Source of the DNA: JAMXLO01 sp963832895
GTDB lineage: Bacteria; Pseudomonadota; Alphaproteobacteria; Acetobacterales; Acetobacteraceae
Assembly (NCBI GenBank): GCA_963832895.1
Contig: CAWHVQ010000002.1
Span: 124,001 to 188,000 of the forward strand
DNA: 64,000 bases
Direction of reading: 5' to 3'
A program made the translations under genes and the position numbers. The notes under the pieces are model-generated. The model was not told the origin of the DNA. It made no database searches and saw only the letters and a program-made list of their open reading frames with translations. This document shows, in pieces, positions 63,682 to 64,000 of this stretch; position 1 is the first letter of the stretch; each line of letters starts with the position of its first letter.

Positions 63682-64000
63682 ATGGCTGGCACTTCACAAC
63701 GACCTTCGGCCCACATCACACCGCCCAACCCGGCGGTGCAGGTCGTTGTCAGGCTGCGTCTGATCGGCCAGATGGAAGCCTGGACGCTGACCAGCGAGAA
63801 CGTACTGCCCGCTGGGCGCAAGACCCGTGCGTTGCTGGCCGTTATCGCTCTGTCGTCGCCACGTGCCGCGCTCCGCGGACGCCTCGCCGAGCTGTTGTGG
63901 AGCCGCCGGCCAGAGGAGCAGGCGCGGGCTTCGCTGCGCCAGGAAATTCATCGCCTTCTCGAAACCTTGGCGCCGGCAGGGACCGAGGTGTTGTCGGTGA
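63682..64000 (+). CDS. SARP-like transcriptional regulator, 5' part
   Basis: An open frame runs off the end of the window. After a Pro-rich start it reads VVRLRLIGQMEAWTLTSENVLPAGRKTRALLAVIALSSP, then LAELLWSRRPEEQARASLRQEIHRLLETL. This is the winged-helix DNA-binding part of SARP/BTAD-type activators; in alphaproteobacteria such N-termini are often joined to adenylate-cyclase or TPR domains. The rest lies outside. Confidence 0.72.
   Translation, partial: MAGTSQRPSAHITPPNPAVQVVVRLRLIGQMEAWTLTSENVLPAGRKTRALLAVIALSSPRAALRGRLAELLWSRRPEEQARASLRQEIHRLLETLAPAGTEVLSV

Overview
The window is high-GC DNA with tightly packed genes on both strands, many joined by ATGA start/stop overlaps. The set of families (EipB/DUF1849, DUF4167, DUF1194, DUF2125, alphaproteobacterial-type glutamate-cysteine ligase, CysD plus CysNC) points to an alphaproteobacterium, most likely Rhodospirillales/Acetobacteraceae; that placement is inference from gene content only. 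I see no rRNA, tRNA, insertion sequence, prophage or CRISPR array. No gap between genes exceeds 300 bases.

Layout. 1-8411: a catabolic island with an alpha/beta hydrolase fragment, a coupled unknown gene, a hydratase/3-hydroxyacyl-CoA dehydrogenase fusion, an acyl-CoA dehydrogenase and an MFS transporter on the plus strand, facing a nitroreductase - carboxymuconolactone-decarboxylase-like - CYP153 P450 operon on the minus strand. Together these could hydroxylate and beta-oxidise an alkyl or terpenoid chain. 8486-14088: DUF4010 membrane protein, UDG-like protein, the sulfate-activation genes cysD-cysN-cysC and a DUF1194 protein. 14110-16313: a hybrid sensor kinase broken by a frameshift. 16388-23331: rnd, aspS, EipB-like envelope protein, Nudix hydrolase, Atm1-type ABC exporter and a small membrane protein. 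23480-24702: a DUF2092 protein coupled to a repetitive Gly/Ala/Tyr-rich secreted protein. 24882-28214: SDR, HD-domain protein, MFS transporter and EthD-like protein, probably a second catabolic group. 28287-31285: two lipoproteins, then rpmB-prmC-DUF4167. 31293-38196: dinB, ROK kinase, substrate-binding protein, LLM oxidoreductase, LytM-fold protein, TusA-like protein, deacetylase and xseB. 38200-42766: isomerase/SDR pair and an hxlR-emrA-emrB efflux operon with a visible operator. 42912-49416: tlyA, small and unknown genes, aroC, fabI, pdxH and an APH/kinase fusion. 49703-57026: a signalling and stress block of two histidine kinases, a Crp/Fnr regulator, two very small secreted/membrane proteins, a Usp protein, MarR and pirin. 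57076-64000: DUF2125 protein, METTL20-like methyltransferase, His-rich PadR regulator with a large palindrome, a frameshifted VOC protein, ubiA, rsmE, gshA and the start of a SARP-like gene.

The most notable observations are: (i) three genes whose two halves rejoin after a single-base correction (cysNC, a hybrid kinase, a VOC protein), which are either recent mutations or base-calling errors; (ii) a G/C-rich palindromic repeat in four copies that has become part of reading frames or ribosome-binding sites; (iii) a pair of tiny genes (42 and 26 codons) with good start sites, a structured leader and a terminator, lying between a Crp-type regulator and a universal stress protein; (iv) two well-defined operator candidates; (v) a short-chain dehydrogenase without its catalytic tyrosine and a LytM protein without a full metal site.
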